A DNA stretch of 64,000 nt from an uncultured Gammaproteobacteria bacterium (GCA_913060975.1 CAJXVC010000008.1:62001-126000), one strand, 5' to 3'. Counted from the first letter of the stretch, positions 48,304 to 58,505 are shown. The notes: generated from the letters alone by a model not told the origin. Made by a program: numbers and translations.

Positions 48304-48447
48304 GAGGCATCCATTGGCGGTAGTTACAGGCGGTAAAGAAACTAGCATCCGATGGTAGAACAACTGGAAAGTACAGAGCATCAGGTATATACCTGATATT
48401 TGCTCCTTGAAGAGGAGTCAAACCGGGTTTATTCAGTGCTGACTAGC

Positions 48448-49062
48448 CTAGACTTCTCTCAACAGCCCGTTCTCACGACCTAGCTGGAGTAGTTCAGACA
48501 AGCTATGCACATTAAGCTTTTGCATAACACGAGAGCGATGGGTGTCCGCTGTTTTGAACGCCACGTTAAGAGAGACAGCAGCCTCTTTCGTAGATTTGCC
48601 GGCTAAAATCAGTTGCAGTACTTGCATCTCTTTCCCGGTTAACGAATCAAGCAAGGTACTTTGCTGTAACAGCTCACTGAACTCAGGGCTAACAAAATCT
48701 TGACCAGCAGTCACCGCCTTGACAGCCAGCAGCACCTCTTCGCCAGAGCCTCTCTTGGCAACAAGGCCAGAGGCACCAAGTTTGCGAGCCTCTTTCAAAA
48801 TAGCAGTGCTGGCGCTGGCAGTCAGAAGAATAATCCTCGGCTTTCCCGGCAAGTCGTCCAGCTTCCGCAAAATTTCCAAACCATTGTAATCGGGCATGGA
48901 AAAATCGATAACAAGCATTTCCAGAGGTGATTTGGCATGTGACTCAAGCATTTTCAAGCCGGAATCAAACTCCAACACAGCATCTATTTCTTGCATTGAT
49001 GTCAGCAAGAGTCGCAGCCCCATACGGAATATTTCATGGTCATCAACAATCGCTACATTCAT
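48448..49062 (-). CDS. LuxR/NarL-type response regulator
   Basis: About 204 aa. Receiver with VAIVDDHE, phospho-acceptor D53 in LVIDFSMPDYNG, LLTASAS and KRGS in the Lys position. The C-terminal HTH is LTGKEMQVLQLILAGKSTKEAAVSLNVAFKTADTHRSRVMQKLNV. Its ATG overlaps the stop of the 7TM-DISM kinase gene by 4 bp (ATGA). It is the cognate DNA-binding output of that kinase. The adjacent collagen-like gene on the same strand is a plausible target. Confidence 0.93.
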   Translation of the reverse strand: MNVAIVDDHEIFRMGLRLLLTSMQEIDAVLEFDSGLKMLESHAKSPLEMLVIDFSMPDYNGLEILRKLDDLPGKPRIILLTASASTAILKEARKLGASGLVAKRGSGEEVLLAVKAVTAGQDFVSPEFSELLQQSTLLDSLTGKEMQVLQLILAGKSTKEAAVSLNVAFKTADTHRSRVMQKLNVHSLSELLQLGRENGLLREV

Positions 49063-50978
49063 ACTGGCAGCCTTACACGAAAACAAGAACCGGAACCGGC
49101 GACACTCGAATGGGCGATGCTCCAGCCGTGTTCTTCACAAAGTGCCTGAATAATTCCCATTCCTAAACCTTCGCCTTTGTTCTCGCTAATCGTATCGACC
49201 ATACCCGACCCGTTATCTAGCACCATAATTTCAACCTCAGCCGCTCGCCTGCGAAGGCCAACTAGCAGGCAGCTTCCTCCTGAATGACGAATAGCATTTG
49301 CCAGCAAGTTACTAACTACTCGTTTTAATGGGACTAATGGTACTTTTATTGGCAGCTTGCTTGGTACGCATCTAATTTCAATGTGTCTAGCGATCGCTTC
49401 GTTGTCGAATTCTGACTTCAATTGCGCTGTTAAATCACCGTAAGATTGCAAAATTTCCATGCTATTGGGCTGCCGAGTGCCAACACCACTTTCAAGGAGT
49501 AATTGTTCCATATGATCAAGTGATCGGTTTACAACCTCACTAGTGTCAGAGTCTATAGTACCCTCTTTCGTCGCTAGCAACGCAAGTCGCAATGAATAGA
49601 TCGGCTGCCTGATATCGTGTCGAGTGCGTGCAATATCCAGGTCTTTCGCTTGTAGCTCTCGTTCTGCTTCATATCTGGCCTGCTCCAAATGAATACGCTC
49701 TTGCGCCTCTTGCAATCGCTTACGAGTGCTTTGCAATAATTTCTCCTGAGTACTTTGCGCAGTTTCATTTAAAGTTTTTAGTTGGTCAGAAAGACCATAC
49801 GACAATAATAATGCTTCAAAAAAGACGCCTGCGCGTAAAAATAAGATTGGTGCGAGAGGAAGAGAAATTAGCGCCAGGTTAGCCAGACCATACAAAAGCG
49901 AGCCGATTGACATAAACAGCCATCCGGCGACGAAATATCGGGCGGGACGGTAGCCTGCAACTGCGATGTATATCCCTGTCACAAACAACAACAGGCCACC
50001 TAGTCCCGAAGTAGCCAGACCAACCTGATCGGAGAACTGTGGTTCAATTAACGGAGTGAGCAGCAACATAATAAATGCCACTGCTGCGATACCTGTCAGT
50101 AGGCGGTAAAAGATGACGGACCGAGTTTTTAGCTCAAGAAAGGACACCGCAAACAAAAGTGCCATCAGATTTACCAGATGACCGAATACCATTGTGGCAT
50201 GTGCGTTCCAAACAGGGCTGTCTGGCCAAAGATATTGGAATGCCAAGCCATCCATATGTAGCATGAAAAGCAGGATGGCCAGCTCTTGCATGGCATACAA
50301 CAAATGCGCCCATCGCCTGACGGCATAGAAATGAAACAGATTGACGAGAATCAATGTCCCCAGAATGCCAATCAGCAAGGCGAAAAACAGCCTGTTACTG
50401 GCATACTTACTCTCTACCCACTCTACTGAGCCGAGTTCAAGAGTCATATCGACTCCACTGCCCGACCTGACAAAGAACAATAATCGCTTCCTCTCACCTG
50501 CGTCCCATGACAGTGGCAAAGTCAGTTTTGGTGTCGCTAACGGTCGAGCATTGAATGGTTGGCGCTCGCCGCCATCCAGGATTTCTAATGCCTGCCCGCC
50601 GCCGTCGGTTTCATAAACTATGAGAGGCTCCATAAATTTAACATTCGTGTCGAGCACTAACTCCCTGGTTTCTGCAGATGAATTTACAGAATCCCAGACG
50701 AACCAGAATTGATCGGATGTGTAACCAAAACTAATTTCGCCATTATCAAGGGGGAGAAATTCGCTAGCCAGGACATCGGGCAATGAAACCCGCTGATCGG
50801 CGGGCAAGCGAATATAGCGAACATGTGCAGACAACTCGGCTGGCCCATCCATGGCAGCAACGTCGAACACATAGTTCTGGGCATAAACCGATGCAGGCGC
50901 AAACAACAAAGCAAGTGTTGTTAATAAAGCGGCCAGAAACAGTACGAAAGAATCTGAGTTATTCCAGTCATTGGTCAT
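49059..50978 (-). CDS. 7TM-DISM sensor histidine kinase
   Basis: 639 aa. Signal peptide to about residue 33, then a periplasmic 7TMR-DISMED2-type ligand domain (about 40-185), seven membrane helices (about 195-395), a coiled coil (400-450) and a kinase core. The phospho-acceptor is H454 in ARTRHDIRQPIYSLRL. The HATPase has NLLANAIRHSGG (557-567), DNGSGM (588-593) and KGEGLGMGII. DISM ligands are commonly carbohydrates or other small molecules. Coupled to the LuxR-type regulator by a 4-bp overlap. Confidence 0.92.
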   Translation of the reverse strand: MTNDWNNSDSFVLFLAALLTTLALLFAPASVYAQNYVFDVAAMDGPAELSAHVRYIRLPADQRVSLPDVLASEFLPLDNGEISFGYTSDQFWFVWDSVNSSAETRELVLDTNVKFMEPLIVYETDGGGQALEILDGGERQPFNARPLATPKLTLPLSWDAGERKRLLFFVRSGSGVDMTLELGSVEWVESKYASNRLFFALLIGILGTLILVNLFHFYAVRRWAHLLYAMQELAILLFMLHMDGLAFQYLWPDSPVWNAHATMVFGHLVNLMALLFAVSFLELKTRSVIFYRLLTGIAAVAFIMLLLTPLIEPQFSDQVGLATSGLGGLLLFVTGIYIAVAGYRPARYFVAGWLFMSIGSLLYGLANLALISLPLAPILFLRAGVFFEALLLSYGLSDQLKTLNETAQSTQEKLLQSTRKRLQEAQERIHLEQARYEAERELQAKDLDIARTRHDIRQPIYSLRLALLATKEGTIDSDTSEVVNRSLDHMEQLLLESGVGTRQPNSMEILQSYGDLTAQLKSEFDNEAIARHIEIRCVPSKLPIKVPLVPLKRVVSNLLANAIRHSGGSCLLVGLRRRAAEVEIMVLDNGSGMVDTISENKGEGLGMGIIQALCEEHGWSIAHSSVAGSGSCFRVRLPV

Positions 50979-51333
50979 CTACCAGATTCTCTAATCCAGG
51001 TGGGTGTAGCGGATACTAACCAAATCTCCCCTCGCTACCAAGTCGTGGTGTACTGGCACCGGTGCGTCCGGCACTGTGGGTCAATTTGCAAGTTGCTAAC
51101 GGACAACACAAGGCACTGAATATCCTCAGGACCCTTAATTTCAACGGGTTTCTTGCTCAACCCGCGCCAACTGGCACACGTCGCCGTCCATTAAATCTTC
51201 GCAAATTAGGGCAGAACTTTATCGCCAAGCTGTCGTAATATCGAAGTAATCAACAACATTGCCTGATTTTTTTCACTGCGGCTGAGCAATCGCGCTGTAT
51301 ATCGGATATTTCACGGCACTATTGGAGTGGAGC
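50979..51333. other. divergent intergenic region
   Basis: 355 bp between the 7TM-DISM kinase and the second solute-binding-like gene, which are transcribed away from one another. It contains a perfect 10-bp palindrome GCACCGGTGC (51056-51065). No gene or further structured element was recognised. Confidence 0.35.
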
Positions 51334-52119
51334 ATGCTGCAGCACAACGCAATAATTACTCGATACAGGTCCAGCCTGATCCTGCACACGATTGCTGCTC
51401 TACTGTGCTGCGTTACACTGCCGGGAGTTGCTGCGGAAACGCCTCTCAAGGTCTATTCTGAGCTGGAAGAAGCTGACAATTTCCCTGAAAACAGCGATGT
51501 CGCAGTCCCTATCGGTCCTGGCTTCACAATTACAACTGCTGTGCTTGCCGAAGCAGGCTATACAGCTGATGTTAGAGTTGTGCCCTGGCCCCGGGTCGTC
51601 CACTCGCTGGATACTGAGCAAAACGTTCTCGCGTTCAGCATGACTCGAACTCCCGAGCGCGAGGATCGATATCACTGGATCGGACTAATAAGGCCCATCA
51701 GTTTCAAACTATGGACACTTGCTGAGCTCGCCGGCGAGCTACCTGACACTCTTGAAGAAGCCAAACATCTCAGAGTGAGTGCGATCAGGGACGATGTCGT
51801 TGAAAACTACTTGATTGGCAAAGGCTTCAATAACCGCGTCTACCTGAGTGAAAACGCCAATGTGATTACCATGTTGCGTCGTGGCCGAATAGACATACTG
51901 CCGTACATTGAGTCGGGCATGGCAAGCTTTCTTGCGCGGAAGAATGAACCACCAGGCACTCTGGTGCCGATCATTGATCTGGAAGAAATATCTACCGGAC
52001 ACTACATCGTTATGAGCAAGCAATCCGACCCGGAACTGGTCCGTCTACTTCAGGATTCGTATCAGGCGTTGGTTGAGCGAGGGGAATTCGACGAACTAAT
52101 AGACCTTGAACAGGACTGA
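51334..52119 (+). CDS. periplasmic solute-binding-like protein (paralogue 2)
   Basis: 261 aa. Signal peptide LILHTIAALLCCVTLPGVAA, then KVYSELEEADNF, VVPWPRVVHSLD, TRTPEREDRYHWIGLIRPISFKLW, LRVSAIRDDVVENYLIGKGF and YIVMSKQSDPELV. These blocks match the paralogue at 34012-34803 closely. GGAG lies 6 bp before ATG 51334, which decides the start over a TTG at 51322. Divergent from the 7TM-DISM kinase gene; no transporter genes accompany it. It may be a periplasmic ligand-binding partner of a sensor. Confidence 0.83.
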   Translation: MLQHNAIITRYRSSLILHTIAALLCCVTLPGVAAETPLKVYSELEEADNFPENSDVAVPIGPGFTITTAVLAEAGYTADVRVVPWPRVVHSLDTEQNVLAFSMTRTPEREDRYHWIGLIRPISFKLWTLAELAGELPDTLEEAKHLRVSAIRDDVVENYLIGKGFNNRVYLSENANVITMLRRGRIDILPYIESGMASFLARKNEPPGTLVPIIDLEEISTGHYIVMSKQSDPELVRLLQDSYQALVERGEFDELIDLEQD

Positions 52120-52493
52120 TCTGGTTTACAGTCTACGTGCACTTCTGACGAGTGTATGCCCCAATCGCTACCCCGATATCGCGCGAGAAATCGACCCGTT
52201 CGCAGCATTGCTGTTGCGCGAGTTGTGAATCGTAGCTAAGGCAGGCCGTCAGGGTTGAGTTTCGGCACAAACAGTCTTGGTAGATGAGTGCTTAACCAAC
52301 TGACCATGCGATCCCTGCGACTAATTTGAACCATGCAAAGGAAATAGTAAAAAGTGCCGAGCTTTCCAATAGCGGCGACTTTCTAGTACTTTAATTCAAA
52401 AAACAGGAATATTCCTACTCCGCAAGGTCCAGCAGCCATTGATAGTGATAGCTGTGCATAAAGGTCACTAGTTCAAAAATCTGGAATTCTGAC
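52120..52493. other. intergenic region, nothing recognised
   Basis: 374 bp between the second solute-binding-like gene and the Cys-tailed membrane protein. I see no hairpin with T-run and no credible open frame. Confidence 0.35.
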
Positions 52494-53195
52494 ATGCTCA
52501 AATCCTCCTCAATTGCGACGTTCGCACAAGCTGAGGAGCGCTGGAAAAGACAAGGCTTGTACTATACCAGTGTCTCTATAGGCATTCTGTTGGCAATTTT
52601 TGCCGGAATGAGCTTTTCTGGCGGCGACTATACGACTGGCTGGATTGTGCTGGCTGGAACATTCGTGACCACAGCGACCATGCTAATTTGCCGCATAGAG
52701 CCAATGCCCGTTTGGGCACACTTTCCCATATTGCTCTATTTGCTTGGTTTGTTGAGTTTCATGCTGTTGATCAATTTTCAACAATCGTCGCCATTAATGT
52801 GGCTATTCTCCGGGCCTGCAATCTGCATGTTTTGTTTCGGCGCCAGGACCGGCGTCATCATCAGTTTTTTCCTGCTATTGATCATAATCACTGCGCTCGC
52901 AGTTAATGATCACATTCTGACGCAGGCATACAGCATCCGCTTCATTTGCTCATTCATCTTGTTGTCTTCAGTTTGTTACGCCTATGAGCACAACCGGGAA
53001 AAAGCCACCCTGTTACTGTCTGAAGCAAAAGAACGCATCGAGACTCTGGAAGGCTTGTTGCCAATGTGCGCCTGGTGCAAAAACATACGTAACACCGAAG
53101 GCGACTGGGAAGACATGGAGACTTATATCAAGCGAAGCGTATCCATCAATATCTCGCACGGCATCTGCCCCAGTTGCTCGAAAAAACTCACATAA
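52494..53195 (+). CDS. membrane protein with CxxC...CxxC C-terminal motif
   Basis: 233 aa. Five hydrophobic segments (about 22-42, 48-67, 75-95, 104-135, 148-165) are followed by a short coiled coil and a soluble tail: LPMCAWCKNIRN...GDWEDMETYIKRS...SHGICPSC. The tail contains Cys192, Cys195, Cys225 and Cys228. The same LPxCAxCK-x-IR...GxW...E-x-YI...HGICPxC signature ends many response regulators and PAS proteins. A zinc or iron site is likely from the Cys spacing. Here it is joined to a membrane anchor and no kinase or receiver is visible. No ribosome site is clear. Confidence 0.75.
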   Translation: MLKSSSIATFAQAEERWKRQGLYYTSVSIGILLAIFAGMSFSGGDYTTGWIVLAGTFVTTATMLICRIEPMPVWAHFPILLYLLGLLSFMLLINFQQSSPLMWLFSGPAICMFCFGARTGVIISFFLLLIIITALAVNDHILTQAYSIRFICSFILLSSVCYAYEHNREKATLLLSEAKERIETLEGLLPMCAWCKNIRNTEGDWEDMETYIKRSVSINISHGICPSCSKKLT

Positions 53196-53218
53196 GTTAT
53201 TCAGCAAGCGCGGCGCAC

Positions 53219-53752
53219 TCAGAATCCACTTTCTCGCGTCAAACCGGAAATAATCCAGCGCCAGACTCTGTCTGCATAGCTTTTGGCTGGCGCATCAAGC
53301 ACGACGTTGCCGCGTAACACCCTGTCGGATTTCAGGGGTGACGCAGGCACCAGCCTGACTCGATAGGTGGCGTCCACCGGTAGTAGCTCACCAATGGCAT
53401 TTTCACGCACGGCAACGCTACCACCAAATAATGAAGCGCTGTAATGTTGTTCCAGTACACGCAGTCCAAAATAGTCAATTTCCTCAACACGAACTGGAAT
53501 TTTGGACCTGCCTCCTCCGACTGGATAGAAGTACCCGGACGAGCCCTCTTGTAAAACGCCGAGCAGGTTTTCACCCGGATAGGCTACGACTTCGATTTCT
53601 GAATTATTGACCAGTGCCATAAGTCGACTGCCTTCAGCGACCCATGCCCCGGCGTCAAGTGTGCTGTCCACATCTACTATCATCCCCGGCATTGCCGCAG
53701 CGACAACAAGCTGATCACTCTCTGCATTAATACGGTATTGGACAATGGCAAA
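53219..53752 (-). pseudogene. HlyD-like adaptor, C-terminal remnant
   Basis: Open frame with biotin/lipoyl-barrel character: AMPGMIVDVDSTLDAGAWVAEGSRLMALVNNSEIEV is the C-terminal half of a barrel-sandwich hybrid domain, followed by a beta domain ending YRVRLVP. The last residues RVWRWIISGLTRESGF resemble the ends of M50-peptidase/HlyD fused proteins. The frame is open back to a TGA at 53753-53755 without a proper start or signal. Only the downstream part of an adaptor gene survives, so it is called a pseudogene. A shorter reading from an internal ATG (157 aa) would be a non-functional barrel. Confidence 0.65.
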
Positions 53753-54072
53753 TCATTGCGGAAAGCAACCTTGAAATAGAACTACCCTAGTTCTCAGCTA
53801 GAACTGTTATTCGCTGTACTTATCCATGACTACACCTCGCCCCAGAGGGCAAACATTCTCCACCGAAGCGGCAAAATTTGCCGTTTCGCTGCTTTCGATC
53901 TTCCACAGCTCTACAGAAATCCTGTCCAGCCACGCTGTATCTACCTGTAATTTATAAAGAAAGTGAGCGTCGACTGGTAATTCCAACGCCCTCGCGCCAA
54001 ACACATTTATGCAGGCACGGATAATGCAATAAATCCCGTTACACCTCTTGGCCTCATAAAAGCTAGGTAACC
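53753..54072. other. region upstream of adaptor remnant
   Basis: A 65-codon - strand frame (53807-54004) reads MFGARALELPVDAHFLYKLQ from a GTG and could be a fragment of the same or another lost gene. It has no ribosome site. Otherwise nothing is recognised before the TPR gene starting at 54073. Confidence 0.3.
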
Positions 54073-55841
54073 ATGACTATTGATATCACTGCCAAATTGA
54101 AGAAGCTCCGCCGCCTGCGCAAGGCTGGCGAAGTTAATCAGTCGATCGCGCTCTGCAAGAAGCTCTTGAACCGGCACGCCAACATTGCTGACTTACACTA
54201 TGAACTCGGGCTAAATTACAAGGCCTCTGCTCAGTTCGACCTGGCAATTGCCCACTTCAATCAAGCTATTAAGCTGGGTATGCGCAAAGCAGCTGTATTT
54301 GTCTGAATCTCATGAGCCGTTACGGCGAAGCGGAAACGATGGCGCGGGCAGCGGTTACACTCGCCCCCGATAATCTGCCCGGTATGCGCTACCTGATCAC
54401 GGCATTGCTCGCACAAGGCAAGTATCAGGAAGCTGCGGTAATTGGTGAACAGCTGGTTCAGCACTCTCCGGGCAATGCGTCAGACCATGTGCTGTTCGGC
54501 CGGGTAATGATCAATCTGGAGCGTTACGACGACGCCATACTGCTGGCGAACAAAGCTATAGAATTGGACGCAAAGTCGGCTGAAGCTCATTACTTGTTAA
54601 GCCGGGTTTATCTCAGCGTACAGCAATGGGAAAAGTCTTTAACGATATTGGAGCAAGTCATCGCTATTGCTCCAGGTATGCCGGACTATATGGCTTTGAA
54701 AGCGAACCTGTTTGAGCTTTTGGGCCGTTTTGAAGAAGCATTTACAATCGTCGCTCCAATGATGAACAAGCCCAGACCCCGCAATGGCCTTGCAGTTTTG
54801 GTCTATGCCCGCTGCGCCAAACGATTTGGCAAACAAGAGAACGCTATCAGGTTACTTGAGGAATTGGTGAGCGAGAGAAATACCTATAGGAGCATGCGGC
54901 AGACCGCCTTGTCTCTACTCGGCACTGCCTATGAATCCCTGGGCAACTATGACCGGGCATTTGCAGCCATCGATAGCGCCAACAAAGCACTACCACTGCG
55001 CTACAGCGACAAGGACAACGCTGTGCACACCCAGAAGCTGCAAGACTGGTTTACGCGTGAGCGAATTACGAATTTACCACGAGCAAGCAGTGACAAATCG
55101 CGCCCCATTTTCATCGTTGGCATGCCACGTTCGGGAACCAGTCTCACTGAAAAAATTCTGTCTCGCCATCCTGATGTGCACGCAGGTGGCGAAACCCTGA
55201 ATCTACAATTACTTTTATACAAATATCTACCCAAGCTACTCGGCGGCGAAGAAGCGTTTCCCGAATGTCTTGAGAAACTCACACCAGCAATCGCTGATCA
55301 GGCAGCAAGCAAATTTCTCAGTGATATGGGCGCTGAAGCTGGAAAACGCATTACTGAAAAGCGACCCATGAATTTTGAACATCTCGGTGCCATCGCTATG
55401 CTTTTTCCTGAAGCGAAAATAATCCATTGCACCAGAAACCCCCTGGACACGGCGTTGTCCTGCTACTTCACACAATTCATTTCAGCATTGGAGTTAGGTT
55501 TTAGTCAGGATCTGGAGTTGATTGGCAATTATTATAATCGCTATAAGGCAATGATGGCGCATTGGCATGAAGTACTGCCGCAACCGATATTCGATTTTTC
55601 GTATGAAGCGCTTTCAAGCAATCCGGAAACTGAAATTCGCAGACTACTGGAGTATTGTGATTTGCCCTTCCATGAGGCGTGCCTCAACCCAGAAGAGTCA
55701 ACGTCACTCACCAGAACCGCCAGTTACAACCAGGTGCGTAGGCCCATTAATACCCAGTCAATCGATCGCTGGAAGTTGTATGAAAAGCAACTGCAGCCAC
55801 TACGTGAAATGCTTGAGCACGATCAATCCGCTGCGGCCTGA
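54073..55841 (+). pseudogene. TPR-sulfotransferase, interrupted by a frame change
   Basis: Two adjacent frames read as one gene. 54073-54306 encodes 77 aa with helix-turn-helix TPR units (LHYELGLNYKASAQFDLAIAHFNQAIKLG) and ends at a TGA. The second frame from ATG 54312 starts in mid-TPR (SRYGEAETMARAAVTLAPDNLPG), continues TPRs to about residue 230 and ends in a sulfotransferase domain with the PAPS loop IFIVGMPRSGTSLTEKIL and 3'-phosphate-loop residues RNPLDTALSCYF. A small deletion or sequencing error near 54295-54312 would explain the break. If both parts are translated separately, the second, 509 aa, may still be active. Substrate unknown. Confidence 0.7.
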
Positions 55842-55931
55842 GAAAATGTTCGCGGGGTTGTAACAAACAATCAGTAAAAAGTGAAAATGATGAGCGAGCC
55901 CAGTGAGTTGTAAGTGCTACGCGGCCGGTCA

Positions 55932-57308
55932 CTACTGAGCTTGAATCCGCGTCCATTCTGAGCGCAACTGTGAGCGCTCAATTATCTTGCCACCGATATA
56001 AACACGGTCTATTTGTTGCGTATTGCGAATATCATCCAGCGGATTGGCATCCAGTATCAACAGATCGGCTCGATAACCAGGGGCCAGCAAACCATTTTCA
56101 TCAAGCCCGAGGTGGCGCGCCGCATTGCTGGTGCCAGCAACCAGTGCCTGCATTGGCGTCATGCCCAGCCGCACATAGATCTCCAACTCTCTATGCCCGG
56201 TATAACCGAAGGGATGCCCGGGCACTGCGCCGGCATCGGTTCCCAGCACGATGTCTGCGCCGGCATTAAGCATGGCCGCCAAACTTTGGCTTAACGCGGC
56301 ATCCTGAGAGGCATCGGGGGTGAAATCAGCTTGCCTTGTTGCAACCTCACTGCCTAGTTGTGCCGCGGCAACACTAGTCATGGTTTGCTGCAGAAAAGCA
56401 TCATCACCAATCGCCTGACGTCGCAATTCCGCCAATCCCAAATTCGGGACTACGAAAACATTTGCATCCGCCAATTGTCGGGCCAGGGGCAAACCGAAGT
56501 CATCACCAAGTCGTCCATGCAGAAAGCCATGCACACCAGCGTTAATGAGGTCAGCCATGTCATCAGCATTTTGTTGATGAACGAACACCCGCATATCGTA
56601 TTGATCCGCCGTAGTAGCGACTGCCCGATAGATAGCAGGCGTCAGCTTGCGCTGCGTACCGCCACGATCATCAACCCAGAGCTTTAAAAAGTGGACATCA
56701 TCGTTAGCCAATTGCGCTACGGTTGCTTGAGCTGTCGCCGCATCTTCCAGTCCATACAGAATCTGCGTGTCATACTGATTCTCAACTGCCAGTGCTTCAG
56801 TCAGAAATTGATTGTTAGGCCCCTGCCCGGGAGGTGCCATGCCTGCGGCAAAGAGCATCCGCGCACCCAAGTAATCCCCGTTATCGAAGTCGGCTTGCAG
56901 TGCCTGCGCAACCGGTGCGGGATCGCTTCCGGCAGAAAATACCGCAGCGAAACCGTAATAGGCATAGCGCTGCAGATTGTCGATCAGATTTTCTACGCTG
57001 TAATTCTCCGCACCCCAGCCAGTGGCAGCCTCGTAACCCAGATGGGCATGGGCATCGATTAATGCCGGCAAAACAGTCTTGCCGCGCAAGTCGATGATTT
57101 CAGCACCGGCGGCATTCACATTCCCGACACTAACAATCGCGCCGTTCTGTATCGCCAGGTCGGTCTGTTCCAGCACGCTGCCATCTCCAAGAATCAACCT
57201 GGCACCTTGGAGAACCGTCAGTTGTTCTTGCGCACTGGCCGACTGAAAAAGGAACAAGCATAGAAGGCTACTGACGAGCCCGGAAAGAGTTGCACGATAG
57301 TTATTCAA
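55932..57308 (-). CDS. exported amidohydrolase, imidazolonepropionase-like
   Basis: 458 aa with a signal peptide (SGLVSSLLCLFLFQSASAQ). Metal-dependent hydrolase core: LPALIDAHAHLGYE supplies the HxH, FLKLWVDDR the bridging region near 205, VFVHQQNADD a further His, and VLGTDAGAVPGH the catalytic Asp. C-terminal GYRADLLILDANPLDDIRNTQQIDRVYIGGK is typical of prolidase/imidazolonepropionase-like members. Located 58 bp downstream of the exported fumarylacetoacetase-family gene on the same strand, suggesting a shared transcript. Substrate unknown. Confidence 0.92.
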   Translation of the reverse strand: MNNYRATLSGLVSSLLCLFLFQSASAQEQLTVLQGARLILGDGSVLEQTDLAIQNGAIVSVGNVNAAGAEIIDLRGKTVLPALIDAHAHLGYEAATGWGAENYSVENLIDNLQRYAYYGFAAVFSAGSDPAPVAQALQADFDNGDYLGARMLFAAGMAPPGQGPNNQFLTEALAVENQYDTQILYGLEDAATAQATVAQLANDDVHFLKLWVDDRGGTQRKLTPAIYRAVATTADQYDMRVFVHQQNADDMADLINAGVHGFLHGRLGDDFGLPLARQLADANVFVVPNLGLAELRRQAIGDDAFLQQTMTSVAAAQLGSEVATRQADFTPDASQDAALSQSLAAMLNAGADIVLGTDAGAVPGHPFGYTGHRELEIYVRLGMTPMQALVAGTSNAARHLGLDENGLLAPGYRADLLILDANPLDDIRNTQQIDRVYIGGKIIERSQLRSEWTRIQAQ

Positions 57309-57366
57309 TGAGAGCTCCCGATATCAACTGCCATGTGCTGACTTGAGTCATGAACGCGCGGCAGTA

Positions 57367-58290
57367 TCAGCGCGGTGGCGCGATAGTCTGGCGTTGCTCG
57401 CCCAGGTTTTCGATACCCAATCTGACAACATCACCTGGCGTGAGATAGCTGGGTGGGTCCATGCCATCACCGACACCGGCTGGAGTGCCGGTATAAATGA
57501 CATCCCCCGGGTACAGAGTCATGAACTGACTTAAATGGCTGACTATTTCTTTAACGCCAAAGACCATATCTGCAGTGCTACCCTGTTGGCGCATCTCACC
57601 GTTGACTTCAGACCAGATAGAAAGGTTTTGGACATCATCGATCTGATCGCGACTGATCAGATAAGGCCCGAGTGGGGCAAAAGTGTCGGCGCTCTTACCC
57701 TTGGTGAATTGACCGCCTCGCTCGCGCTGGAAGGCGCGCTCACTGACATCATGCCCGACGCTATAGCCAGCGATGTAATCAAACACTTCATCTTCGGAGA
57801 TATACTGGGCGCGACGACCTATGACCACAACCAACTCAACCTCATAGTCGAGCTTGTCGCCATTGCGCGGCTGGATTACGTCATCGAATGGGCCTGTGAG
57901 TGCGGATGTCGCTTTCATGAAAGTCAGTGGCTCAGTCGGCAAAGTTACTTCCATTTCCGCGGCATGATTCACGTAGTTAAATCCGATGGCAATAATCTTG
58001 CCGATACCCGTTAAAGGCACACCAAGACGTGGATCCCCCTGTACCAGAGGCAGATCGTCTGCATCGATATCACCCAACGCTGCCATGCCGGCATCCGAGA
58101 GAGTTTCAGGTGTAATATCGTCAATATGAGAGGACAGGTCGCGCACTCGCCCTTCGTCATCGATCAGACCTGGTTTCTCGGCACCGGCAGGCCCGTATCG
58201 CACAAGTGTGACCTCAGCAGCGAGCAATGTATTGGCGATCAGGGAAAAAATCCCGGCAGTGGCCAGGCGGGCTATAAATCGTCGGGGCAT
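57367..58290 (-). CDS. exported fumarylacetoacetate hydrolase-family protein
   Basis: 307 aa. A signal peptide (LATAGIFSLIANTLLAAE) precedes an FAH domain: IIAIGFNYVNHAAE, the metal site with LDYEVELVVVIGR, VFDYIAGYSVGHDVSER, TFAPLGPYL and the end VIYTGTPAGVGDG. FAH proteins hydrolyse or decarboxylate 2-keto acids, normally in the cytoplasm, so export is notable. It is followed by the exported amidohydrolase gene. Confidence 0.9.
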   Translation of the reverse strand: MPRRFIARLATAGIFSLIANTLLAAEVTLVRYGPAGAEKPGLIDDEGRVRDLSSHIDDITPETLSDAGMAALGDIDADDLPLVQGDPRLGVPLTGIGKIIAIGFNYVNHAAEMEVTLPTEPLTFMKATSALTGPFDDVIQPRNGDKLDYEVELVVVIGRRAQYISEDEVFDYIAGYSVGHDVSERAFQRERGGQFTKGKSADTFAPLGPYLISRDQIDDVQNLSIWSEVNGEMRQQGSTADMVFGVKEIVSHLSQFMTLYPGDVIYTGTPAGVGDGMDPPSYLTPGDVVRLGIENLGEQRQTIAPPR

Positions 58291-58505
58291 AATAATTCTC
58301 GTCTTATTATTAGTGGGAATTTGCGTTAAGTTTAGCTGAAAGTATAACGAATATCCTTAGTGTCGCAGAATCAGGCCTTTCAATTGAGCCGTCCAGACTG
58401 ACTAGTGCTAACATTGCCCCCAGGGAATGATAGCCCCAAATTAGCCGCCTTCCGAGTATCCCTTAGCAAGAATAATTGCCAGTGCAAAGCCAGCAACTGC
58501 CTACG

